Assembly (NCBI GenBank): GCA_011524785.1 | Contig: WTJQ01000529.1 | Span: forward strand, 10,286-28,919 | Direction: 5' to 3' | DNA: 18,634 nucleotides | Source: Planctomycetota bacterium | GTDB taxonomy: Bacteria; Planctomycetota; UBA1135; GCA-002686595 | Shown here: piece after piece, positions 6,409 to 13,269 of the stretch | Position numbering within the stretch: the first letter of the stretch is position 1 | How the letters are laid out: the number at the start of each line of letters is the position of its first letter | Notes under the pieces: model-generated | The model's input: only the letters and a program-made list of their open reading frames with translations | What the model was told of the DNA's origin: nothing | The model's database searches: none | Program-made: the position numbers and the translations under genes

Positions 6409-6807
6409 TCAGGGTAGGACAGCGGTGGCCTCGATCTCCACCAGAGCCCCCTCCTCGAGCAGGTCCGCGACCTGCACGAGCGTCATGGTGGGCCACGTAC
6501 GGCCCAGGCGGGCCCTCCAGGCGGCGCCGACCGCCTCCAGGTCGGCCAGGTAGGCCTGCTTGTCCGTCACGTAGACCGTCACCCGGACCAACTGATCCCC
6601 CGTGGCTCCTGCCTCGGCCAGCAGGGCGGCCACGTTGGCCAGGGCCTGGTCCCACTGGGCGAGGAACCCGTCCGCCAGGCGCTCCTCGGTGTCCCAGCCG
6701 ATCTGGCCGGCGAGATACAGGGTCCGTGAGGCACCCTCGACGAGCAGCGCATTCGAGTAGCCGCGCGGCCGAGGCCAGCCGTCCGGGAGAAGCGGGTCGA
6801 TCTTCAT
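6409..6807 (-). CDS. RidA/YjgF/YER057c-family protein
   Basis: A 132-residue protein, the normal length for this family of small trimeric enzymes. Family landmarks are PRGYSNAL (14-21), LYLAGQIGWD (30-39), the Q-x-x-ALANV helix (54-59), VTVYVTD (76-82) and the C-terminal VEIEATAV (123-130). E. coli RidA uses Arg105 to bind the 2-aminoacrylate imine; the aligned residue here is Met108 in WPTMTL, so imine deamination of that kind is unlikely. Rid homologues with other roles, such as 2-aminomuconate deaminase, are known from aromatic degradation. The ATG overlaps the SDR stop as ATGA and no Shine-Dalgarno sequence is seen, so translation is probably coupled to the SDR gene. Confidence 0.9.
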   Translation of the reverse strand: MKIDPLLPDGWPRPRGYSNALLVEGASRTLYLAGQIGWDTEERLADGFLAQWDQALANVAALLAEAGATGDQLVRVTVYVTDKQAYLADLEAVGAAWRARLGRTWPTMTLVQVADLLEEGALVEIEATAVLP

Positions 6808-7613
6808 TTGGGTGGGGGCGAGGCAGAGGGGGCGATGCCCGGCTCGACGACGACGCGCTCCCCGCCGCCGGGGAGCTCGAGCACCTGGCCAGTCCGCTCG
6901 CCCTGCAGCAGCTGGAGCGCAGCGCTCGCGACCTCGGCCGGCGTCACCAGGGTGCCGCTGGGATTGAGCCGGGCGTACTCCTCCTTCACGGCCTCGAGCG
7001 AGCGGCCCGTCCGATCGGCGACGAAGCGCGCGCCGGCGTCCGTCATGGGGGAGTCGACGAAGTGCGGGCAGAGCGCCTGCACGCCGACGCGCCCCCGCAG
7101 GTCGAGGGCCGCGCAGCGAGCCCAGCCGAGCAGGGCGTGCTTGCTGGCCGCGTAGCCCGCCACGTACGGCGCCCCGCCGAGGGCCGCGGAGCTGGCCACG
7201 AAGAGGACCTGTCCCCGGGTGCTCGCCTCGAGGCCCGGCAGGAGTCGCTGGGTCAGCTCGCGAGGCGCATGGAAGTTGACCTGCATCAGCCGCCGGGCGT
7301 GGGCGTCGTCGGCGGCCGCGGAGCCCACGGGCGCCGTCTCGACGATGCCCGCGTTCTGGATGGCCCAGTCCAGGCCCGAGCCGTCGGCGAGGACCCGAGT
7401 CGCGACCTCGGCAGCGGCTCCGGGCTCCCCGAGGTCGGCCGTCATGGGGCGGGGCTCCCCACCGGCCTCGCCCAGCCGCGCCGCGGCAGCCTGCAGGCGC
7501 TCCTCGCTGCGACCCAGGAGCCAGACCCTCGCCCCGAGCGCGCCCAGGGCGTCGCACAGCGCGAGGCCGATGCCGCCGCTGGCACCGGTGAGGAGGACGC
7601 AGGGAGCCGTCAC
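6804..7613 (-). CDS. Short-chain dehydrogenase/reductase (SDR)
   Basis: A 269-residue classical SDR, an NAD(P)-dependent oxidoreductase with a Rossmann fold. The cofactor motif TGASGGIG is at 9-16, NAG at 87-89, the structural Asn at 113, the catalytic Ser at 141/142 and YAASK with Tyr154 and Lys158. Arg35 after the second strand (WLLGRSEERL) suggests NADP(H) preference. The C-terminal tail ends in a Pro/Ser-rich stretch. The start is GTG at 7611-7613; an in-frame TAG four codons upstream rules out a longer protein. There is no Shine-Dalgarno sequence; a TAGGCT hexamer lies 6 bases before the GTG. It overlaps the downstream RidA gene by 4 bases and is divergent from the flavin oxidoreductase. 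The substrate is unknown; a 3-hydroxyacyl-CoA or ring alcohol would suit the neighbourhood. Confidence 0.93.
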   Translation of the reverse strand: MTAPCVLLTGASGGIGLALCDALGALGARVWLLGRSEERLQAAAARLGEAGGEPRPMTADLGEPGAAAEVATRVLADGSGLDWAIQNAGIVETAPVGSAAADDAHARRLMQVNFHAPRELTQRLLPGLEASTRGQVLFVASSAALGGAPYVAGYAASKHALLGWARCAALDLRGRVGVQALCPHFVDSPMTDAGARFVADRTGRSLEAVKEEYARLNPSGTLVTPAEVASAALQLLQGERTGQVLELPGGGERVVVEPGIAPSASPPPK

Positions 7614-7619
7614 GCCCCG

Positions 7620-7625
7620 AGCCTA
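7620..7625 (-). promoter_or_regulatory. Candidate -10 element (TAGGCT) for the SDR-RidA unit
   Basis: The minus strand reads TAGGCT, then CGGGGC, then GTG. Hexamer and 6-base spacing are the same as at the secreted gene starting at 4559, implying a leaderless mRNA. It lies within the 45-bp divergent gap. Confidence 0.5.
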
Positions 7626-7643
7626 GCGGGCGCCCGTGGCCCC

Positions 7644-7649
7644 TACCAT
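7644..7649 (+). promoter_or_regulatory. Candidate -10 element (TACCAT) for the flavin oxidoreductase gene
   Basis: TACCAT matches the sigma-70 -10 consensus at four of six positions and ends 9 bases before the ATG at 7659, giving a leader of at most a few bases. No -35 box is recognisable. It is 18 bp from the opposing TAGGCT element, so the two promoters would overlap. Confidence 0.4.
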
Positions 7650-7658
7650 GCGCGTGCG

Positions 7659-9110
7659 ATGAGGCCGGACCTGCCCCCCACGCATTGGCCGACCGCCGCC
7701 GAGGCGGCTCGGGGCCAGCTGCTCACCCCGCTCCGGGTCGGCTCGTTCGAGAGCCGGACCCGGGGGTGGGTGCCCGCGATGGTCCCCTGGCGCGCCACCG
7801 AGGAGGGCTTCGTGACCCCTCAGGTGCTCGAGTGGTACGGCCGCTTCGCGGAGGGCTGGCCCGGCGTCCTGGTGGTGGAGGCCACGGGCGTGCGCGACGT
7901 GCCCTCGGGGCCCCTGCTCCGGATCGGGGACGACCGCTTCCTCCCCGGACTCCGCCAGCTGGTGGAGACGGTGCGGGAGCGCAGCGGCGGGCGGACGCGG
8001 CTGGTCATCCAGGTGCTGGACTTCCTGCGGATCCGGCGGCGGCCCGAGCCGGCCGCCTACTTCGGCCGGTTCCTGGAGCTGGACGAAGGCCACCGGGCTC
8101 GCCTCGCCACGCTCAGGCCCGAGCTGGCGGACGGCGACGAGACGACCCTGCGCACCGCGCTCCTGGGGCTCGAGCGTCCCGAGCTCGAGCAGGTGCTGTC
8201 CGCGCGCGAGCTGGAGGACCTGGACATGGGCGCGCGCGAGCGGGTGACCGACGTGCACCTCCCCCACGTGGCCGGGCTCCCGGCCGAGCTGCCCCCGCTC
8301 TTCGCCGCCGCGGCGCGCCGGGCGCGCGAGGCCGGCTTCGACGGGCTCGAGCTGCACATGGCCCACGCCTACACGCTGGCAGGCTTCCTCTCGCGGAGGA
8401 ACACGCGCGAGGACGGGTACGGCGGGGACCTCGCGGGTCGCCAGCGCCTGCCGCTCGAGGTGATCGACGCCGTCCGCCGCGAGGTCGGGTCCGACTGGAC
8501 CGTCGGGTGCCGGCTGCTCGGCGACGAGGTCATCGGGGGCGGGAGCCGGATCGAGGACGCGGTCGCCCACTCGGTGCGCTTCGCCGAGGCGGGGCTCGAC
8601 TTCGTGTCGGTCTCGAAGGGCGGCAAGTTCGAGGACGCACGCCAGCCCGGGATCGGGCAGGCGGCCTACCCCTACACGGGGCCGAGTGGCCATGAGTGCA
8701 TGCCGACGGTGCGGATCGAGGGCGGCCCCTTCGGCCGCAACCTGCACCTGTCACGCTCCATCCGGGACGCGCTGCGCGCTGCCGGGCACGGCACCCCCGT
8801 CGTGGGCGCCGGGGGCCTCGCCACCTGGGAGCAGGCCGAGAGGGCGCTCGAGGAAGGTGACTGCGACCTGGTGGGCGCCGCGCGGCAGTCGCTCGCGGAT
8901 CCCGACTGGTGGCGCAAGGTCGAGCTCGGCCATGGCGAAGCGGTCCGCCGCTGCGTGTTCACCAACTACTGCGAGGGCCTCGACCAGAAGCACAAGCAGG
9001 TCACCTGCCAGCTGTGGGACCGGGACACCGAGGTCCCCGATCGCTCGGGGGACACCAGCCTCAGCCACGACGGGCGGCGGCGCCTGCTCGCACCGCCCTG
9101 GGACGCCTGA
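7659..9110 (+). CDS. Old Yellow Enzyme-type NADH:flavin oxidoreductase
   Basis: A 483-residue FMN-dependent (beta/alpha)8-barrel reductase. The clearest family segment is ELHMAHAYTLAGFLS (231-245), where His233 and His236 match the substrate-binding pair of YqjM-like enzymes, followed by DGYGGDLAGRQRLPLEVIDA (252-271). The phosphate-binding end is VVGAGGLATWEQAERAL (381-397) with LVGAARQSLADPDW (404-417). After the barrel come Cys432, Cys438 and Cys450. The last two keep the C-x11-C spacing of the 4Fe-4S site in 2,4-dienoyl-CoA reductase, but the CxxC pair is missing and the second, NADPH-binding half of that enzyme is absent. Residues about 140-205 are a charged insertion between barrel strands. 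The role is probably reduction of an activated double bond in the same pathway as the neighbouring CoA enzymes. The only plus-strand gene here; no Shine-Dalgarno sequence. Confidence 0.9.
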   Translation: MRPDLPPTHWPTAAEAARGQLLTPLRVGSFESRTRGWVPAMVPWRATEEGFVTPQVLEWYGRFAEGWPGVLVVEATGVRDVPSGPLLRIGDDRFLPGLRQLVETVRERSGGRTRLVIQVLDFLRIRRRPEPAAYFGRFLELDEGHRARLATLRPELADGDETTLRTALLGLERPELEQVLSARELEDLDMGARERVTDVHLPHVAGLPAELPPLFAAAARRAREAGFDGLELHMAHAYTLAGFLSRRNTREDGYGGDLAGRQRLPLEVIDAVRREVGSDWTVGCRLLGDEVIGGGSRIEDAVAHSVRFAEAGLDFVSVSKGGKFEDARQPGIGQAAYPYTGPSGHECMPTVRIEGGPFGRNLHLSRSIRDALRAAGHGTPVVGAGGLATWEQAERALEEGDCDLVGAARQSLADPDWWRKVELGHGEAVRRCVFTNYCEGLDQKHKQVTCQLWDRDTEVPDRSGDTSLSHDGRRRLLAPPWDA

Positions 9111-9119
9111 GCGCAGATC

Positions 9120-9135
9120 GCCGGCCTCAGCCGGT
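9120..9135. terminator. Small hairpin between convergent genes
   Basis: CCGGC (9121-9125), loop CTCA, GCCGG (9130-9134), closed by a G-T pair. It spans the stop codon of the DUF885 gene and follows the flavin oxidoreductase stop by 10 bases. The two stops are only 16 bases apart, so this is the only visible candidate for ending either transcript. T tracts are lacking. Confidence 0.3.
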
Positions 9136-10881
9136 TGCCTGCTCCTCGATCCAGGCCTCGACCCGGGCGCGCAGGGTCATGAGGGGGAGCGTGCCCTCGC
9201 CGAGGATCAGGTCGTGGAACGCGCGCAGGTCGAGGGCGCTCCCGAGGCGCTCCTCCGCGAGGCCGCGGAGCCGACGCAGCTCGAGCTCCCCCATCTTGTA
9301 GGCGAGCGCCTGGCCGGGCCAGCTGATGTAGCGGTCCACCTCGGTGGTGCACTCGTGCAGCGAGAGGGCGGTGTTGCCCGCCAGGTAGTCGATGGCTCGC
9401 TGGCGCTCCCAGCCCATGGCGTGGATCCCCGTGTCCACGACCAGGCGGCAGGCGCGCCACATCTCGTAGGTCAGCCGGCCGAAGTGGTCGTAGGGCGTGT
9501 CGTACAGCCCCATCTCGATCCCGAGCCACTCGGAGTACAGGCCCCAGCCCTCGCCGAAGGCCGTCACGTACGCGCTGCGCCGGAAGGCGGGCAGGTGGTC
9601 GAGCTCCTGGGAGAGGGTGATCTGGAGGTGATGTCCAGGCACGGCCTCGTGCAGGGTCAGCGCCGGCAGGGTGTAGAGCGTGCGGCTCTCGAGCGCGTAG
9701 GTGTTGACCCAGTAGGTCCCCGCACGCGTGCCGTCAGCGGCTCCGGGCACGTAGCGGCCCCCCGTGTAGTGCGGGGCGATCGCGTCGGGCACCGGCTCGA
9801 CGCCGTAGGGGTTGCGCGGGAGGCGCCCGAAGAGCGCGGGCAGCTCCGCATCGGCGCGCTTGGCGAGGCGACTCGCCCGCGCGAGGAGGTCCTCGGGACT
9901 GCTGGCGACGAAGCGCGGGTCGGACCGGAGGGCGTCGAGGAACTCCTCGAAGGTCCCCTCGTGCTCGAGGTCCTCCATGATCGCCGCCATCTCCCCGCGG
10001 ATGCGTGCGACCTCGTCGAGGCCGATGCGATGGACCTCGTCAGGGGTCACGTCCAGGGTCGTGAACTGGCGCACCAGGTGCTCGTACCAGGCGCGGCCGT
10101 CGGGGCGATCCGAGCATGCGAGGCTCGTCAGGGCGCCGGGAAGCAGCTCGCCCTCCGTGAACGCCGCCAGGGCGCGGAAGCTGTCCCGCGCGGCCAGCAC
10201 CGCCGAGCGCGCGCGCTCGAGGTCACCCTCCAGCGCCTCGGCGCTCACGACCTCCGGCAGGTCCTCGAAGGGACGCCACCAGCCCAGCTCCTCCGGCTCG
10301 CCCTCCGTGTGCACGCGGACCTGCTCCAGGAAGCCGCGCACGATGAGCTGCGGCGCGGTGCAGCCGCGGGCCAGGCCGTCGCGGAGGTTGGCCACGTGCT
10401 CGTCCACGAGCGACGGGATGCGCTCGAGGCGGGCGAGGTAGCGCTCCAGGTCCTCCGTGTCCTCCAGGCGGACGCGGTCCCCCATCCCGGCGAGGGAGGT
10501 GTGGAAGCCCGAGTCGCTCACGAAGGGGATCTGGTGCGCCCCGAAGCGATGCGCCGCCAGGCGGTCGGCCACGTCCCGCGCGAGCATCGCGCGGGAGATG
10601 CGGTCGCTCGCATCCAGTCGCTCAGCATCCAGGGCCTCCAGGTCGCCGAGCAGCACCGCGTCCTCGGCGGCCCAGCCGTCGCGAGACTCCTTGCCGATCG
10701 AGGCGGGGATCGCCGGCGCGCCGTCCTCCCAGACCCCCAGCGGATCGCGCTGGCCCTGCAGCTCGGCGTCGCGCGCCACGAGGCGCGCGAGCGCGGGGTC
10801 CGTCACGCCGTCGACCGTCGAGGGGGCGACACACGCGGTGACGCAGGAAGCGAGGGCAACAAGAGGGAGCAGGCGGCGCAT
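9127..10881 (-). CDS. DUF885-family metallopeptidase-like lipoprotein
   Basis: A 584-residue exported protein of normal length for DUF885. The signal peptide has Arg2 and Arg3, a hydrophobic stretch, and two possible lipoboxes, LASC (Cys13) and VTAC (Cys17), so it is probably a lipid-anchored protein. The conserved metal-site segment is HEAVPGHHLQ (411-420), followed by FGEGWGLYSE (442-451) with Glu444 as a likely further ligand or catalytic residue. A pocket-forming stretch, PYGVEP-x-PDAIAPHY, lies at about 357-372. The family is linked to zinc peptidases, but its natural substrates are poorly known. It follows the WD40 cytochrome gene by 36 bases on the same strand and converges on the flavin oxidoreductase. 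No Shine-Dalgarno sequence is present; TACCTT lies 6 bases before the ATG, suggesting its own leaderless transcript. Confidence 0.9.
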   Translation of the reverse strand: MRRLLPLVALASCVTACVAPSTVDGVTDPALARLVARDAELQGQRDPLGVWEDGAPAIPASIGKESRDGWAAEDAVLLGDLEALDAERLDASDRISRAMLARDVADRLAAHRFGAHQIPFVSDSGFHTSLAGMGDRVRLEDTEDLERYLARLERIPSLVDEHVANLRDGLARGCTAPQLIVRGFLEQVRVHTEGEPEELGWWRPFEDLPEVVSAEALEGDLERARSAVLAARDSFRALAAFTEGELLPGALTSLACSDRPDGRAWYEHLVRQFTTLDVTPDEVHRIGLDEVARIRGEMAAIMEDLEHEGTFEEFLDALRSDPRFVASSPEDLLARASRLAKRADAELPALFGRLPRNPYGVEPVPDAIAPHYTGGRYVPGAADGTRAGTYWVNTYALESRTLYTLPALTLHEAVPGHHLQITLSQELDHLPAFRRSAYVTAFGEGWGLYSEWLGIEMGLYDTPYDHFGRLTYEMWRACRLVVDTGIHAMGWERQRAIDYLAGNTALSLHECTTEVDRYISWPGQALAYKMGELELRRLRGLAEERLGSALDLRAFHDLILGEGTLPLMTLRARVEAWIEEQATG

Positions 10882-10887
10882 GGCGCC

Positions 10888-10893
10888 AAGGTA
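10888..10893 (-). promoter_or_regulatory. Candidate -10 element (TACCTT) for the DUF885 gene
   Basis: The minus strand reads TACCTT, then GGCGCC, then the ATG. This is the third TANNNT in the window placed exactly 6 bases before a start codon. No -35 is evident. Confidence 0.45.
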
Positions 10894-10917
10894 GCCCCCG
10901 CACGGGACCGGGGCCGC

Positions 10918-13197
10918 TCAGCCTCCCGTGGACGCGCCAGCTTCCGCAGCGGGCGAGGCTGCACCGACCGACGTGCCCCCAGAAGGACGCACGCGCCCAC
11001 GCTCCCCGAGGCTGCGCTGCTGCTCCTCCCAGGCCACCTCGGCCGCCGGCAGGGCCTCCTGGGCCTGGGCGAGCCGCGTCGACGCCGCATCGAGGTCGCC
11101 CGCGAGGGCCGTGAGGGTCGCAGCGGCGGCATCCCGCGCGGCGCGTGCCGCCTCTGCCGCCGCGGTCGCCTCCTGCAGCGCAGCGCGACTGGCGCTCAGG
11201 TCCGCCTCGGCCGAGGCGAGGGCCGTGCTCGCGTCCTCGGCAGCCTTCTGGCGCGGCTCGAGCAGGGCCACCCATGCGGCCAGTCGTGAGGAGGCCGTGA
11301 GCGCCTCGATCTCGGCGGCCGCCAGCTCCTCGCCGGCGATGCGCGCCTCGGCGGCGGCCCCGCGCGCGAGGGTCCGGGCGAGGTCCCGTGCCTTCACCAG
11401 GTCCGCGTCGTTGCTCCCCAGGGCCTTGGCCTCGGCCTCGGACTCCGCGGCCAGCGCCGCATCGAGCGCCTCGCGGGATGCGGCGAGGCGGGCCCGAGCC
11501 CCGTCCAGTGCCTCGCGCCGCTCCGCCTCCAGCGTGCGGCGTCCCTGCGCCTCGGGCTCGAGCTCCCGGACGGCCTGCCGGGCGCGATCCCGCGCCGCGC
11601 GCCGTGCTTCGACCTCCACACCGCGCGCCTCGGCATCGGCGCGTCGTTCCTCCTCGGTCGATCGCGCCGCAGCGAGGGTGGCGTCCGTGCCTGAGAGACT
11701 CGCACGCTGCTGCTCGACCAGCGGCGCGAGGCGCTCCTCCTCGGCCATCCAGGTCCGCACCTCGGCGCGCGCGGCGTTCACGGCGCGCTGCTCCTCGGTG
11801 ATGGGGTTGGAGCGCACGGTGCCACGGAGCTCGCCGGAGGCCAGCTCGAAGATCCGGACGCGGCCGTCGAAGCCGCCAACGAGGGCGTGGCGCCCGTCGT
11901 GCGAGAGCGCGACCGCCGAGGCCGGGCCAGGAACGGCGCCGAGCTCGGCCTGGCGACGGCCCTGCTGGTCGTGGGTGCGTCCGCGCGCGTCCCGCCCGGC
12001 GGTCAGCAGCAGGCCCTCCCGGCTGAGATCCAGGGCGAGGACCGCGGAGTCGGCCTGGAAGGCGCGCTGCTCGCGGCCGTCCTCCATGCGGAAGAGCCGC
12101 ACGCGTCCGTCCTCGATCCCCACCGCCAGGACGTTCGAGTCCGCGCGCCAGGCGAGGGACGTCACGCGAGCGCCCACGGGCGGCAGGGCGTGGAACTCCC
12201 GGCCGGTGTGAGCCTCCCAGACGAAGAGGCCCCCGCTGCGATCACCCGTGGCGAGCAGCACCCCGTCGGGGCTGTAGCGCGCGGCCGTGATCCAGTCGGT
12301 GTGCGCGGTGAGCTCGAAGGCCAGGTCACCCGTCGCCGTCAGGTGGACCCGAGCCACCCGATCGGGCCCGCCGAGGGCCACCATGCCGTGGTCCGGATGG
12401 ATGTGAGCAGCCAGGACCTGGTCCGGCTCGTCCCCCACCTCGAACAGGCGTGCGCCCGTGTTCATGTCCCAGCCGACGGCCAGGCCTCGGTCCGCGCCCC
12501 TCCCGCCGCCCGCCAGCAGCACCGCGCCGCTGGCACTGAAGGAGAGGTCGTGGATCTGCCCCTCCTCGAAGGCGAGCACGCCGACCGGCTTCGCGCCGGG
12601 GGTCCGGACGAGGCTGACCTGGCGGTGGGCGGCGATGGCGACGAGCGGTGCGCCGGGGCTGGTGGCCATGGCGGTCACCGGTCCCATGGTCTCGCTCCAC
12701 CAGAACGGCTGGAGCGAGAGGCCCTCGGGGATCGGGGCAGGCCCGGCCGAGGGCGGAGGCACGAACGCGGCCTCGACGACGCCCACGGCGCCGCTGCCCT
12801 CGTCCGTGGCGTCCACCCGCGCACCCGCGTCGATCCACGCGCGCAGGACGGCGAGCTCGTCCTCGGGCAGGTCCTCGTCCGGCGGCATGTGGGGCTCCTC
12901 CCCCCCGCCGGTGAGCTTCCAGAGCAGCGAGCTGCCGTGGTCGCCGGGGACCACCGCGGGTCCCGAGGAGCCGCCCGCGAGGATCGCCTTCACGCTGCGC
13001 AGGTCGAGGCCGTTCTTCGCGCGGCTCCCCCTGTGGCACGAGAAGCACCACTCGCGCAGGATCGGCTTCACGTCCTCCGCGTAGTTCGGCGGATCGTCCT
13101 GCGTGACGGGCTCGCTCGCCGCCGCAGCCGCCGGCCCGGCGAGGAAGCCGAGCGCAATCAGGCCTGCTGCGGGTGCGAGGAGCGGAGGGGTCTGCAT
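10918..13197 (-). CDS. Planctomycete cytochrome c (PSCyt1) - WD40 - coiled-coil protein
   Basis: A 759-residue exported protein with three parts. A signal peptide-like N-terminus (1-27, Ala-rich end) precedes a PSCyt1 haem domain, about 38-130, with CFSCH (51-55) and a likely distal Met104 in PHMPP. Residues about 165-455 form WD40-like repeats; SPDGVLLATGDRSGGLFVWE (309-328) is the clearest blade. From about 466 to 733 the chain is almost entirely Ala/Glu/Arg-rich helix with heptad character, ending in a Gly/Ser/Ala tail. The propeller and coil suggest a scaffold, with the haem domain giving redox activity. The start has no Shine-Dalgarno sequence; TATCCT lies 12 bases upstream. It sits 70 bases after the DUF1549/DUF1553 gene, a common planctomycete association. 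Function is not established. Confidence 0.92.
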   Translation of the reverse strand: MQTPPLLAPAAGLIALGFLAGPAAAAASEPVTQDDPPNYAEDVKPILREWCFSCHRGSRAKNGLDLRSVKAILAGGSSGPAVVPGDHGSSLLWKLTGGGEEPHMPPDEDLPEDELAVLRAWIDAGARVDATDEGSGAVGVVEAAFVPPPSAGPAPIPEGLSLQPFWWSETMGPVTAMATSPGAPLVAIAAHRQVSLVRTPGAKPVGVLAFEEGQIHDLSFSASGAVLLAGGGRGADRGLAVGWDMNTGARLFEVGDEPDQVLAAHIHPDHGMVALGGPDRVARVHLTATGDLAFELTAHTDWITAARYSPDGVLLATGDRSGGLFVWEAHTGREFHALPPVGARVTSLAWRADSNVLAVGIEDGRVRLFRMEDGREQRAFQADSAVLALDLSREGLLLTAGRDARGRTHDQQGRRQAELGAVPGPASAVALSHDGRHALVGGFDGRVRIFELASGELRGTVRSNPITEEQRAVNAARAEVRTWMAEEERLAPLVEQQRASLSGTDATLAAARSTEEERRADAEARGVEVEARRAARDRARQAVRELEPEAQGRRTLEAERREALDGARARLAASREALDAALAAESEAEAKALGSNDADLVKARDLARTLARGAAAEARIAGEELAAAEIEALTASSRLAAWVALLEPRQKAAEDASTALASAEADLSASRAALQEATAAAEAARAARDAAAATLTALAGDLDAASTRLAQAQEALPAAEVAWEEQQRSLGERGRVRPSGGTSVGAASPAAEAGASTGG

Positions 13198-13209
13198 GGA
13201 ACTGGATCG

Positions 13210-13215
13210 AGGATA
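13210..13215 (-). promoter_or_regulatory. Candidate -10 element (TATCCT) for the WD40 cytochrome gene
   Basis: TATCCT followed by 12 bases and the ATG, the same hexamer and spacing as at the crotonase gene. It suggests the gene has its own start within the 70-base gap after the DUF1549/DUF1553 gene. Confidence 0.45.
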
Positions 13216-13248
13216 GGCGGCCCGCTCGCAGCTGCCCGGCGGGCGCGC

Positions 13249-13269
13249 GAACGGGTCCGAGAACGGGTC
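13249..13269. repeat. Two 9-bp direct repeats at the end of the DUF1549/DUF1553 gene
   Basis: GAACGGGTC occurs at 13249-13257 and 13261-13269, one 12-bp step apart, the second touching the stop codon. The spacing is near one helical turn. It could be a protein-binding site upstream of the WD40 gene, or chance in a G+C-rich gap. Confidence 0.35.

Noticed and set aside
7648..7662. Four-codon upstream frame ATG-CGC-GTG-CGA-TGA overlapping the flavin oxidoreductase start
   Set aside because: Its ATG lies inside the candidate -10 hexamer (7644-7649), so it would not be transcribed from that promoter, and a frame this short is expected by chance.
7659..9110. Full 2,4-dienoyl-CoA reductase
   Set aside because: The protein is too short, lacks the C-terminal NADPH-binding half and lacks the CxxC of the Fe-S site.
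8686..11289. Plus-strand open frame overlapping the end of the flavin oxidoreductase, DUF885 and WD40 genes
   Set aside because: It overlaps three well-supported genes in other frames and shows no protein-like composition.
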